Positions 43,332-51,526 of a DNA stretch of 64,000 nt are shown here, in pieces. Below the pieces are notes generated by a model, which saw only the letters and a program-made list of their open reading frames with translations, did not search any database and was not told where the DNA came from. The position numbers were made by a program, and so were the translations under genes. The stretch lies in the NCBI RefSeq assembly GCF_014982855.1, contig NZ_JADCKF010000007.1:1-64000 (forward strand). The letters run 5' to 3'. This stretch comes from Pseudoflavonifractor gallinarum (GTDB lineage: Bacteria > Bacillota > Clostridia > Oscillospirales > Oscillospiraceae). Numbering within the stretch: the stretch's first letter is position 1; each line of letters opens with the position of its first letter.

Positions 43332-43935
43332 CTGCGCTCCCCACCCCGGCTATCCCATGCGAAAAAATCCATACAGGTGTGGGATGGAAACCCCTCTTTT
43401 CCCTTTTGAACATTTGGCCCGTCCACGTCCATTTATGGATTGAGCACGAAAAAACCATTTATAATCCCGTCTATCTTATCAAAAATAGTATATCACGGCA
43501 CCATTTTGACAAAATTCAACGTTTAAAATCTTTCCAGGCACTTAAGCCCGCTGAAACATCCTCCTCTTTTTTCATGAACTGCTCCTGTAAACATGTTTTT
43601 TTACGTGCATGCCGTGCTTTTTTCCGTTTTCCTCGCATACATTTTTATTTTTCCGGGCTTATCGATAAAAAAGCAAAGATTTGATCTGTCATTTTTTCTT
43701 TTTATCGCTTCCGAATCGGCATGTCATTTTGCTATACTACCCCGTTCATTCTGCACAATTAATCTTTGATTACTATAAAAATCAGCGGTGCACAAATGCG
43801 ATTTTGATTCAAAAAGCAACTTATTTAAAATCTTTTACACTCTTTTTTGTAGATTGCTTTCATTTTTATTTCTATTTATTTTGCACAAACAACAAATTAT
43901 GACGAAAAAGTGAATATCGTCGGGGGCGCTCTTTA
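43332..43935. other. AT-rich intergenic region between the araC-type and mgl genes
   Basis: About 600 bp of unusually AT-rich DNA for this genome with no credible gene on either strand. The motif TGCACAA occurs three times in the same orientation (43752-43758, 43789-43795, 43882-43888) ahead of the mgl promoter and could be regulator binding sites. A weak TACGTGCATGCCGTG-type palindrome is near 43600. Nothing else was recognised. Confidence 0.4.
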
Positions 43936-43964
43936 TTGACTTTTTATAAAAAAGATGCTACTGT
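43936..43964 (+). promoter_or_regulatory. mglBAC promoter
   Basis: -35 TTGACT (43936-43941), 17-nt spacer, -10 TACTGT (43959-43964), leaving a 165-nt leader before mglB. Confidence 0.7.
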
Positions 43965-44134
43965 AAAGCTAAGCTGTGGGAAAGCCCACATCAGCCTCTG
44001 AAAACGGGTAGGGATGGCGTTACATATGTACTTATTTGACATTGGCTCTATGGATTTCCCAGGGGGCGGGTACATATCCGGCATCCGGATCTGTTGGAAG
44101 AGCATCTCCACATATTGAAAAGGAGCGACATCCA

Positions 44135-45184
44135 ATGAAGAAGAGAAAAGTTCTTGCAACGATCCTTGGTTCCTGCATGGTCCTGTCCCTGGCCGCCTGC
44201 GGCGGCGGTACCGCCACCACCTCTACCCCTCCTGCTCCCACCGGCTCCGCCGTCGTGGAGGGGATTGAGAGCCAGGTGCCCGCTGGCGGCACCGTCGGCG
44301 TGTGCATCTACAAGTTCGACGATAACTTCATGACCACCTACCGTACCGCTCTGGAGACCATCCTGAAGGACAAGGGCTACGAGGTCACCGTGGTGGACGG
44401 CAACAACGACCAGGCCAAGCAGACCGAGCAGATCAACACCTTCATCGCTCAGGGCGTGGACGCGCTCATCATCAACCCCGTCATGACCAGCGCCGCCTCT
44501 TCCATCGTCAACCTGGTGCAGACCGCTGACATCCCCACCGTCTTTATCAACCGTGAGCCCACCGCCGAGGACATGGCCTCTTATAACAAGTGTGTCTACG
44601 TCGGCTGTGACGCCGCTCAGTCCGGTACCTTCCAGGGCGAGCTGATCCTGGAGACCGAGACCAAGGGCGACATCAACGGCGACGGCAAGGTCTCCTACAT
44701 CATGATCCAGGGCGACCCCGAGAACATCGACGCCAAGCTGCGCACCGAGTACTCCGTCAAGGCTCTGACCGATGCCGGCATGGAGGTTGAGCAGCTCAAC
44801 CTGACCCGCGGCGACTGGGATCAGAACAAGGGCCAGGAGATCTGCGCCAACGACCTGGCTCAGTTCGGCGATAAGGTCGAGGTTGTCTTCAGCAACAACG
44901 ACTCCATGGCTCTGGGTGCCATGGAGGCCATCAAGACCGCTGGCCGCACCGTTGGCAAGGACATCTACATCGTGGGTGTTGACGCTCTGGACGCCGCTCT
45001 GGACGCCGTCAAGGCCGGCGAGATGACCGGTACCGTTCTGAACGATGCGCAGAGCCAGGCCGAGAAGGCTGTGGAGTGCATGGAAGGCCTGCTGGGCGGC
45101 ACCACCTATGCCGAGGGCGAGCAGTCCATCTATGTTGACTACGTGAAGGTCACCAGCGACAACGTCGCCGAGTTCATCAAGTAA
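44135..45184 (+). CDS. mglB: galactose/glucose-binding lipoprotein MglB
   Basis: A 349-residue type I periplasmic-binding protein. Signal peptide with lipobox LAAC near residues 19-22, a Thr/Pro linker, then VGVCIYKFDDNFMTTYRTALE and NPVMTSAASSIV. The calcium-binding loop DINGDGKVSY is the hallmark of MglB. IYIVGVDALDAALDAV lines the sugar pocket. Codon use is strongly biased, as for a highly expressed gene. First gene of mglBAC. Confidence 0.95.
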   Translation: MKKRKVLATILGSCMVLSLAACGGGTATTSTPPAPTGSAVVEGIESQVPAGGTVGVCIYKFDDNFMTTYRTALETILKDKGYEVTVVDGNNDQAKQTEQINTFIAQGVDALIINPVMTSAASSIVNLVQTADIPTVFINREPTAEDMASYNKCVYVGCDAAQSGTFQGELILETETKGDINGDGKVSYIMIQGDPENIDAKLRTEYSVKALTDAGMEVEQLNLTRGDWDQNKGQEICANDLAQFGDKVEVVFSNNDSMALGAMEAIKTAGRTVGKDIYIVGVDALDAALDAVKAGEMTGTVLNDAQSQAEKAVECMEGLLGGTTYAEGEQSIYVDYVKVTSDNVAEFIK

Positions 45185-45231
45185 GTTTCCGATTCCTGTT
45201 TTACCAGTCTAGCAGTTTCGATTTACGAGGA

Positions 45232-45272
45232 GGGGAGATATGTACGGATGAAAACGACGTACATATCTCCCC
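45232..45272 (+). other. intercistronic hairpin between mglB and mglA
   Basis: 14-bp perfect stem GGGGAGATATGTAC / GTACATATCTCCCC with a 13-nt loop and no T-run. It probably stabilises the mglB message and limits read-through, raising binding protein over transporter. Confidence 0.75.
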
Positions 45273-45399
45273 CTTCCTGTCGGTTGTGGTTTGTGTGGTG
45301 TACGGCACCCTGCTTTGAGAAATGGCTCGCATACCGGTGCGCCGTTTCTGAAGGCAGGACCGTAACGAAGAGAGCAACAAGCAAAGAGGGGGCCAGTTC

Positions 45400-46914
45400 A
45401 TGTCAGAGTATCGTTTGGAGATGCGTAATGTCGTGAAGACCTTCCCCGGCGTCAAGGCACTGGACCACGCGCAGCTCCGGCTGCGTCCAGGAACCGTACA
45501 CGCTCTGATGGGCGAAAACGGCGCGGGAAAGTCCACACTGATGAAGTGTATGTTCGGCATCTACCATATGGACGAGGGAGAAATTTTTTATGAGGGCCAG
45601 CCGGTCCACATCAAGGACCCGCTGGATGCCCTGCACCACGGCATCGCCATGGTGCATCAGGAGCTGCAGCCCATTACGGAGCGCAGCATCGGTGAAAATA
45701 TCTATGTAGGCCGCTATCCTCTCAAGCAGATCGGCCCGGTCAAAATCATTGACCACAAGAAAATGTATGAGGACGCCGCCCGGGTGCTGGAAGAAGTCCA
45801 TATGAACTTCGACCCCCGCGCCAAACTGGGTTCCCTGAGCGTCTCCCAGATGCAGCTGGTGGAGATCGCCAAGGCCGTTTCCGCCGACTGTAAGGTGCTC
45901 ATTCTGGACGAGCCCACCTCCTCCCTCACCGCCGGCGAGGTGGAGGCCCTCTTCACCATCGTGGAGGAGCTCAAGTCCAAGGGCGTGGCCATCGTCTATA
46001 TCTCCCACAAGATGGATGAGATCCTGCGCATCTCGGATGAGGTCACCATCATGCGCGACGGCCAGTACATTGGCACCTGGGCCGCCAAGGAACTGACCAC
46101 CGATATGATCATCACAAAAATGGTGGGCCGCGAGCTGGTGGACCTCTATCCCAAACGGAAAAATGTTCCCGGCGAGGAGGTCCTTCAGATAGAGGACTTC
46201 ACCTCCATCAACCCCAAGAGCTTCCGGAATGTGACCTTCAGTGTGCGGAAGGGCGAGATTCTGGGAGTCGCCGGTCTGGTGGGTGCCCAGCGCACCGAGC
46301 TGATGGAGGGTCTGTTTGGCCTGCGTTGCCATTCCAAGGGTACCATTACCTATAAGGGCGAAGAACTCAAGATCAACCGTCCGGCCGACGCCATCAAGAA
46401 GGGGATCGCCATGCTGACCGAGGATCGCCGGGCCACCGGTATTCTGGGCGTTCTCTCCATCGCGGATAACGTCTCGATCTCCTCCCTGAATCAGTATCTC
46501 ATCGGCGGGATCATGCTGGATGACAAGAAGATCGAGCAGCTGGTGCAGGACAACGTGGCCAAGCTCTCCATCAAGACGCCCTCCTCCAAGACGCTGATCC
46601 AGTCTCTCTCCGGCGGCAACCAGCAGAAGGTGCTCATCAGCCGCTGGCTGGCCAACAATCCGGATATCTTCATTCTGGACGAGCCCACCCGCGGTATCGA
46701 CGTGGGTGCCAAGTACGAGATCTACTGCATCATTGAGGAGCTGGCCCGTCAGGGAAAGAGTATCATCATGATCTCCTCTGAAATGGGCGAACTCATCGGC
46801 ATGTCGGACCGCATCATGGTCATGTGCGACGGCCGCGTCACCGGCTTTATCGACGGAGACAAGGCCAATCAGGAGAATATCATGGAACTGGCCACGCAGT
46901 TCGAGGCAGTCTGA
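45400..46914 (+). CDS. mglA: galactose/methyl galactoside import ATP-binding protein MglA
   Basis: A 504-residue ATPase with two nucleotide-binding domains: MGENGAGKSTLMKCMFGIYH, SVSQMQLVEIAKAV and LILDEPTSSLTAGE in the first; GLVGAQRTELMEGLFGL, LSGGNQQKVLISRWL and ILDEPTRGIDVGA in the second. It powers sugar import with mglB and mglC. Confidence 0.95.
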   Translation: MSEYRLEMRNVVKTFPGVKALDHAQLRLRPGTVHALMGENGAGKSTLMKCMFGIYHMDEGEIFYEGQPVHIKDPLDALHHGIAMVHQELQPITERSIGENIYVGRYPLKQIGPVKIIDHKKMYEDAARVLEEVHMNFDPRAKLGSLSVSQMQLVEIAKAVSADCKVLILDEPTSSLTAGEVEALFTIVEELKSKGVAIVYISHKMDEILRISDEVTIMRDGQYIGTWAAKELTTDMIITKMVGRELVDLYPKRKNVPGEEVLQIEDFTSINPKSFRNVTFSVRKGEILGVAGLVGAQRTELMEGLFGLRCHSKGTITYKGEELKINRPADAIKKGIAMLTEDRRATGILGVLSIADNVSISSLNQYLIGGIMLDDKKIEQLVQDNVAKLSIKTPSSKTLIQSLSGGNQQKVLISRWLANNPDIFILDEPTRGIDVGAKYEIYCIIEELARQGKSIIMISSEMGELIGMSDRIMVMCDGRVTGFIDGDKANQENIMELATQFEAV

Positions 46915-46936
46915 ATCAGAGAGAGGAGATTGGACT

Positions 46937-47956
46937 ATGGCAAAGGAAGCAAAGCAGCTCAACGCTGCCCGTGTAAAACAATTTCTATCCAATTATGCGA
47001 TTATAATTCTGATCGCTCTGCTGGCGCTGGCCGTCGGCTTTACCCGCGACAACTTCTTCAGCCGCAGCAACCTGGTAAACCTCATCATCAACGTCAGCCC
47101 CCGTTTCATCATCGCCTGCGGTGTGTCGGGCTGTCTGATCACCAAGGGAACCGACCTGTCGGCCGGACGTATGGTGGGCCTGTCGGCCTGTCTGTCCGCC
47201 ATGCTGCTCCAGGATGTGGCCTACTCCGGCCGCATGCTGCCCTGGCTGCCTGATGTGCCCGTGTTCGTGGGCCTGATCGCCGTTCTGGTCATCTGCGGCA
47301 TCTTCGGCGCCATCAACGGCTGCGTCATCGCCTTCCTGAAGGTTCCCCCCTTCATCGCAACCCTGGGCATGCAGACCATCGTCTATGGCCTGTGCAGCGT
47401 CATCACCAAGAACCAGCCCATGGGCGGCTACAAGGACTCCTACACCAAAGTGGCCAACGGCTATCTGCTGGAGGGCGCTGTGGGCAAGATCATCCCCTAT
47501 CTGGCCATCATTGCCCTGATCATTGGTCTGTTTATGTGGTTCCTCTACAACAAGACCCGTCACGGTAAGTACATGTACGCCATCGGCGGCAACGAGAGCG
47601 CTGCCCAGGTGGCCGGCGTCAACGTCCCCGCCACTCTGATCCGCATCTATCTGCTGGCGGCTGTCCTCTATGCTCTGGGCGGCTTCCTGCTGGGTGCCAA
47701 GGCCGGCGGCGCTTCCGTCCAGACCGGCTACGGCTATGAGCTGGAGGCCATCGCCGCTTGTACCATCGGCGGCGTCTCCACCAACGGCGGCGTTGGCAAG
47801 ATCTCCGGCGTTCTGGTGGGTGTTCTGGTCTTCGAGATCCTCAAGATCTGCCTGCAGTTCCTGCGCGTGGACCCCGCCTACACCTTCATTGCACAGGGCC
47901 TGGTCATCATCGTGGCCGTCGCTCTGGATCTGCGCAAGTATCTGGCCAAGAAATAA
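46937..47956 (+). CDS. mglC: galactose/methyl galactoside ABC permease MglC
   Basis: A 339-residue BPD_transp_2 permease with eight to ten helices, VNLIINVSPRFIIACGVSGC near the start, GTDLSAGRMVGLSA, and YELEAIAACTIGGVSTNGGVG. It forms the membrane channel of the Mgl importer. The AGAGGAGAT ribosome site precedes the ATG, 22 nt after mglA. Confidence 0.95.
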   Translation: MAKEAKQLNAARVKQFLSNYAIIILIALLALAVGFTRDNFFSRSNLVNLIINVSPRFIIACGVSGCLITKGTDLSAGRMVGLSACLSAMLLQDVAYSGRMLPWLPDVPVFVGLIAVLVICGIFGAINGCVIAFLKVPPFIATLGMQTIVYGLCSVITKNQPMGGYKDSYTKVANGYLLEGAVGKIIPYLAIIALIIGLFMWFLYNKTRHGKYMYAIGGNESAAQVAGVNVPATLIRIYLLAAVLYALGGFLLGAKAGGASVQTGYGYELEAIAACTIGGVSTNGGVGKISGVLVGVLVFEILKICLQFLRVDPAYTFIAQGLVIIVAVALDLRKYLAKK

Positions 47957-47970
47957 TTTCTCATGTTCCG

Positions 47971-48003
47971 CGGCCTCCTGTCCCAGTCCGGGACAGGAGG
48001 CCG
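47971..48003 (+). terminator. hairpin after mglC
   Basis: 14-bp stem CGGCCTCCTGTCCC / GGGACAGGAGGCCG with a 5-nt loop. There is no clear T-run, so termination may be partial and the next small gene could be co-transcribed. Confidence 0.55.
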
Positions 48004-48046
48004 TATCCTACTCCAACCGGATGCAGACAAAGGAGCTTGGATCGTC

Positions 48047-48325
48047 ATGCGTCTCTTTTCATCGCGGAAAGCACAGCTGGAACAAAAAGCCCGGGAACTG
48101 GAAGAGCGGGAAGCCCGCCTCATCCAGCGGGAACAGGCCCTGGAACAGCAGTCCGTCCAGTCGGAGGAGGAGGCCTCTCCCCCTCCCTCCGGTCCCCGGA
48201 ATGCCAAGGAGCGCTTCTATGATAAAATCCCGGTCACCGTCCACCAGCTGGATATCTTCATCGGCATATGCATTGCCGCTTTCGTTCTGGTCGTCCTGAT
48301 CGGCGCTATCCAGGGGCAGGGATAA
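48047..48325 (+). CDS. small coiled-coil membrane protein, unknown function
   Basis: A 92-residue protein I do not recognise. Residues about 8-40 are a charged heptad-like coiled coil (AQLEQKARELEEREARLIQR), residues 42-60 are Ser/Pro/Glu-rich, and residues 68-89 form one C-terminal membrane helix (IFIGICIAAFVLVVLIGAI). The ATG at 48047 has AAAGGAG upstream. It lies between mglC and a terminator. A tail-anchored topology with a cytoplasmic coiled coil is inferred. Confidence 0.65.
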   Translation: MRLFSSRKAQLEQKARELEEREARLIQREQALEQQSVQSEEEASPPPSGPRNAKERFYDKIPVTVHQLDIFIGICIAAFVLVVLIGAIQGQG

Positions 48326-48335
48326 TCCCTCCATC

Positions 48336-48372
48336 AAACGTCCTTCCACGCGCTCTGTGGAAGGACGTTTTT
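48336..48372 (+). terminator. terminator after the small coiled-coil gene
   Basis: 13-bp stem AAACGTCCTTCCA / TGGAAGGACGTTT (48336-48370) running into TTTTT. Confidence 0.85.
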
Positions 48373-48379
48373 CGTTGTC

Positions 48380-48655
48380 TCAGCACAGGTAGAGCGCAAA
48401 ACTCCAGCACGCGGTGGCCATCAGCGCCCCCATGGCCAGATAGGCCGGGATGGGGATCCTTCTGAGCCAGCGCATAAACGGGGTGTTGCGCTTGACATAT
48501 CCCTTGGCTACGCTTCTTGCCTCCTGAAGCACCTGCTCGGCCGAAACCCCCCTTCCGCAGAACGCCTCCTCCTTGACGATGAAAATGGCCTCTTCAAACA
48601 GTCTGGGGTCGGGAGACTTGACGACAATGACCCGGCGTGAAACACCTTTTACCAT
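48380..48655 (-). CDS. conserved small membrane protein, unknown function
   Basis: A 91-residue protein: MVKGVSRRVIVVKSPDPRLF at the N-terminus, a helical amphipathic middle (SAEQVLQEARSVAKGYVKRN), and a C-terminal membrane helix (AYLAMGALMATACWSFALYL). From memory, proteins starting with this MVKGVSR(R/Q)VIVVKSPD pattern recur in Clostridia, sometimes mislabelled as translation factors. ATG 48655 is chosen over GTG 48664 because AAGGAA sits 9 nt before it. Confidence 0.65.
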   Translation of the reverse strand: MVKGVSRRVIVVKSPDPRLFEEAIFIVKEEAFCGRGVSAEQVLQEARSVAKGYVKRNTPFMRWLRRIPIPAYLAMGALMATACWSFALYLC

Positions 48656-48722
48656 CGTGTACACTTCCTTTTTCTTCGTTTCTCTCAGTATGGCCAGATG
48701 CAGGAAGAACCATACAGTACAA

Positions 48723-48755
48723 GCAGAATTTGATCGGTATTCTCACCGCATAGTT
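48723..48755 (+). promoter_or_regulatory. possible sigma-G-type promoter of the SleB-like gene
   Basis: AGAATT (48725-48730) and CATAGTT (48749-48755) with an 18-nt spacer loosely fit the sigma-F/sigma-G pattern TGAATA / CATACTA. Weak on sequence alone; SleB genes are usually sigma-G dependent. Confidence 0.3.
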
Positions 48756-48840
48756 CCCTCCGCTTTCCCGTAAACTAGAAACGCATATTCCATTCAGACC
48801 TGTGCGGGATCCTTCCGCCAGGCAAGGAGGCTTGATCCAT

Positions 48841-49524
48841 TTGTGTCAGGACCGAAAACGTCTGATCCGCGCGCTGTGCATCCTGTTTGCTGTCAATATT
48901 CTGGTCATCAGCGTCCTTCAGACCGCATCTCAGGCGGCCACATACCGCCAGGGGTCCACAGGAGAACCCGTACGCACCATTCAGACCAAGCTGCGCAACT
49001 GGGGCTATTACGACGGCGCCGTGGACGGCATCTATGGCTCCGCTACCACCGCAGCGGTAAAGCTGTTTCAAAAGAAGAATGGCCTCACGCCGGACGGAAT
49101 CACCGGTCCGGCCACCCTTCGGGCTCTTGGTATGCCGGACAGCGGCGGCGGCAGCAGCGGCTCCAACGCCCAGTCGGCCGACCTGGAGCTGCTGGCCCGC
49201 GTCATCTCAGCGGAGGCCCGGGGCGAGCCGTACAGCGGCCAGGTGGCCGTGGGGGCCGTGATCCTGAACCGGGTAGAGCACCCGGCCTTTCCCAGCACCA
49301 TTGCCGGCGTGGTCTATCAGCCCGGCGCCTTTACCTGTATGGTGGACGGGCAGTTTGACGAGCCGGTGGCCGAGTCCTCTGTCCGCGCCGCCCGGGATGC
49401 CATCAACGGCGCAGATCCCAGCGGCGGAGCGATCTACTATTTCAATCCAGACACCGCCACCAGCGCATGGATCTGGAGCCGGCCGCTGATCAAAGTCATC
49501 GGCAAACACCGTTTCTGCGCATAA
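48841..49524 (+). CDS. sleB: spore cortex-lytic hydrolase (SleB/CwlJ-like)
   Basis: A 227-residue secreted protein: N-terminal signal/anchor helix (LIRALCILFAVNILVISVLQ), one PG_binding_1 domain (GEPVRTIQTKLRNWGYYDG, FQKKNGLTPDGITGPATLRAL), a Gly/Ser linker, and the Hydrolase_2 catalytic domain with LLARVISAEARGEPYSGQVAVGA region and the catalytic glutamate in SAEARGE. SleB is a lytic transglycosylase that opens spore cortex during germination. It starts at TTG 48841, 10 nt after AAGGAGG. Symbol by family and not proven orthology. Confidence 0.88.
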   Translation: MCQDRKRLIRALCILFAVNILVISVLQTASQAATYRQGSTGEPVRTIQTKLRNWGYYDGAVDGIYGSATTAAVKLFQKKNGLTPDGITGPATLRALGMPDSGGGSSGSNAQSADLELLARVISAEARGEPYSGQVAVGAVILNRVEHPAFPSTIAGVVYQPGAFTCMVDGQFDEPVAESSVRAARDAINGADPSGGAIYYFNPDTATSAWIWSRPLIKVIGKHRFCA

Positions 49525-49557
49525 AAAAACAGGACAGGCCGTGCCTGTCCTGTTTTT
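49525..49557. terminator. bidirectional terminator between sleB-like gene and thpR
   Basis: 15-bp stem AAAAACAGGACAGGC / GCCTGTCCTGTTTTT with a 3-nt loop and T/A tracts on both sides, between convergent genes. Confidence 0.9.
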
Positions 49558-49560
49558 CTG

Positions 49561-50100
49561 TCAATTCTCTTCGGTGAGCATCGTGCGGTGAAGCGGGGTG
49601 TAGAAGAGATTTCCCCGGTCCCAATCCGAGCGAAAGAGCGTCATATAGCGCACTTCAAAGCTCATCGGCGGAAGAAGGCGCTCCAACTCAGCCACATCCA
49701 GATCCGGCTTGGGCTGGACCTGACGCGCAAGGCTGGCGTGAGGCTGATAGGGCTTATCACTGATCTCAAAACCAGCACCGCGCAGCGAATCTGCCAGCTT
49801 TGCCTGGAGATCCATCAGCGGCGGTGTGGACTCAATTCCCATCCACCAGAGGTCCCCCTCTTTCAGCGAGAACTGTCCGATTCCAGAGCTGATCAGGGGG
49901 AAAGGCGCTCCATGGACCTGATCCATGGCTTGAATGACATCTGCCAGGCGATCTGTCTCGCCTAAGAAAGCCAGTGTCAAATGAAAAGTTCCCCGCGGTG
50001 TGGGGATGCAGTGCTCGGTATGTGTCTTCAGATAGTGCGTGGCCGTATCCATCCGATCCTTCCAGAGCGGAGGCAGGGATACGGCAATGAACAGGCGCAT
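49561..50100 (-). CDS. thpR: RNA 2',3'-cyclic phosphodiesterase
   Basis: A 179-residue 2H phosphoesterase with MRLFIAVSLPP at the N-terminus and the two HxTx-type motifs HLTLAF and HASLAR (Ser in the Thr position of the second). It opens 2',3'-cyclic phosphate ends of RNA to 2'-phosphates. It is monocistronic. Confidence 0.9.
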   Translation of the reverse strand: MRLFIAVSLPPLWKDRMDTATHYLKTHTEHCIPTPRGTFHLTLAFLGETDRLADVIQAMDQVHGAPFPLISSGIGQFSLKEGDLWWMGIESTPPLMDLQAKLADSLRGAGFEISDKPYQPHASLARQVQPKPDLDVAELERLLPPMSFEVRYMTLFRSDWDRGNLFYTPLHRTMLTEEN

Positions 50101-50180
50101 AAATAATCCCCCTTTGCTGTTTCCTATCTAAGTATATCAAAAAGGGCCATATTGTGCAAGGATGACTGTGTTTTCTAAGG

Positions 50181-50202
50181 GAAAGAAGTTACAACTTCTT
50201 TC
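50181..50202. other. palindrome upstream of thpR
   Basis: GAAAGAAGTT-AC-AACTTCTTTC: 10-bp arms with a 2-nt centre, between spoVT and thpR. It could be an operator for thpR; it is too tight a loop for a good RNA hairpin and has no T-run. Confidence 0.4.
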
Positions 50203-50219
50203 TCATTTGTAACACTATA

Positions 50220-50270
50220 CCGCACCGCGCCGCTCCCGGTGGTCATCCCTCCGGAAGCGGCGCGGTGCGG
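50220..50270 (-). terminator. GC-rich hairpin after spoVT
   Basis: 15-bp stem CCGCACCGCGCCGCT / AGCGGCGCGGTGCGG with a 21-nt loop, 10 nt after the spoVT stop. There is no T-run on either strand, so it is a strong structure of uncertain termination efficiency. Confidence 0.5.
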
Positions 50271-50280
50271 CAGCTTTGTC

Positions 50281-50823
50281 TCAGCTCTCCATATGGCGTC
50301 CAAGAAATCCTGCGATGGTCTGAACCAGCTTATAGTCTGTCTCGTCGGTGAGAAGCTCTTCCTCATTTCCGGCAAAAACCACACACCCCAGCACATCTCC
50401 CTCGGAGAGAATGGGTGCGGCGCAGGCCACGAAATAGCGGTGGTTGTCCTCGGTCACTGTAATAGGCGTCTCGCCATTCTGATACTGGTAGATGCCCCGG
50501 CCCTCCATGATCTGTTCCAGGGCAGAAGAGATCCGTTTGTCCGTCAAATCCCGCTTTCCGCCCCCTGCTACGGCCAGACAGGTGTCCCGGTCGGTGATGA
50601 CCGAAATCCGTCCGGTGGTCTTGTTGAGGGTCTCGCACATCTGTCCTGCGAAATCTCCCAGTCCTCCCATGAGGGAGTACTTCTTAAAGATCACGCCGCC
50701 CTCGCTGTTTGTATAAATTTCCAGGGGATCGCCCTCCCGGATCCGCATGGTCCTGCGAATCTCTTTGGGGATCACCACACGGCCAAGATCGTCGATCCTG
50801 CGCACAATTCCAGTTGCTTTCAT
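50281..50823 (-). CDS. spoVT: stage V sporulation protein T
   Basis: A 180-residue regulator. The AbrB-type swapped-hairpin DNA-binding domain MKATGIVRRIDDLGRVVIPK and IRRTMRIREGDPLEIYT is followed by a GAF-like domain. SpoVT regulates sigma-G-dependent genes in the forespore and spore germination properties. Start taken at 50823; in-frame ATG 50829 and GTG 50841 are alternatives. A sigma-G-like promoter lies upstream. Confidence 0.95.
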   Translation of the reverse strand: MKATGIVRRIDDLGRVVIPKEIRRTMRIREGDPLEIYTNSEGGVIFKKYSLMGGLGDFAGQMCETLNKTTGRISVITDRDTCLAVAGGGKRDLTDKRISSALEQIMEGRGIYQYQNGETPITVTEDNHRYFVACAAPILSEGDVLGCVVFAGNEEELLTDETDYKLVQTIAGFLGRHMES

Positions 50824-50862
50824 ATCCATGATTCCTCCCACGGTTACTTGTTCAGACGGAGA

Positions 50863-50892
50863 TAGTATCCGCAGGAATTGCCATCATATGCA
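50863..50892 (-). promoter_or_regulatory. sigma-G/F-like promoter of spoVT
   Basis: Minus-strand TGCATA (50887-50892), 17-nt spacer, GATACTA (50863-50869). This matches the forespore pattern TGAATA / CATACTA in 11 of 13 positions, as expected for spoVT. Confidence 0.65.
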
Positions 50893-50959
50893 GAAATTTG
50901 ACTGGGGTTGTTTGGAAAACCTCTGAGCGATTTTGATTCTTTGTTCCGTTCTCCGGAAG

Positions 50960-51508
50960 TCATGCATCACCGCACGCGGTTCCCTCTTCCCCTTCCGCAG
51001 CCACGGAAATCAGAAACCCTTTTTCATGCAGCGCCTCCTGGATCAGATCCAGCGTGTCCTCGCTGTCCGCCTGGATCAAATGGTAGTGATAGTCCGAGGT
51101 CAGATGTTTGAGCGGGCTGGATTTTCCGCTGTGGATTTCCTCCAGAAAGGCGCTGGCTGTCCGGCGGGAGGAGATGAGCAGCGGCGCCCGTACCTGGCCA
51201 TAGACCTGGTGGTCCACCATCACATTTTTCACCCTTCCCCCCAGATCCACGATGGTGAAAAGCTCCTCCTCGATCTGGGCGTCGGTATGCCGCACTTGAA
51301 AGACACGGCTCACCTGCTGCCCTTCATTCAGCCGATACCCCCGGTGGGTCGACAGGATATCATAGCCCGCCGCCCGGATCAGCGCGATATCCTGCACGAT
51401 CACCTGGCGGCTGACCTGGCACTCCTTGGCCAGCGCGGTCCCCGACACGGGCTTCTCACTCTGTCTGATACGATCCACAATATGCTTTCTGCGCTCCGAA
51501 CCGGTCAT
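50960..51508 (-). CDS. niaR: NiaR-type niacin-responsive repressor
   Basis: A 182-residue protein: an HTH_11 winged helix (KPVSGTALAKECQVSRQVIVQDI) and a 3H effector domain with its conserved histidines (FQVRHTD, VMVDHQVYG, SDYHYHLIQA). NiaR represses NAD synthesis and niacin uptake genes when nicotinic acid is plentiful. Last gene of nadABC-niaR, 18 nt after nadC, so the repressor is probably autoregulated through the operator before nadA. Confidence 0.92.
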   Translation of the reverse strand: MTGSERRKHIVDRIRQSEKPVSGTALAKECQVSRQVIVQDIALIRAAGYDILSTHRGYRLNEGQQVSRVFQVRHTDAQIEEELFTIVDLGGRVKNVMVDHQVYGQVRAPLLISSRRTASAFLEEIHSGKSSPLKHLTSDYHYHLIQADSEDTLDLIQEALHEKGFLISVAAEGEEGTACGDA

Positions 51509-51526
51509 GACCCTTAAATCCTTTCT

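Noticed and set aside
45403-46992. 529-codon minus-strand frame
   Set aside because: Antisense shadow of mglA.
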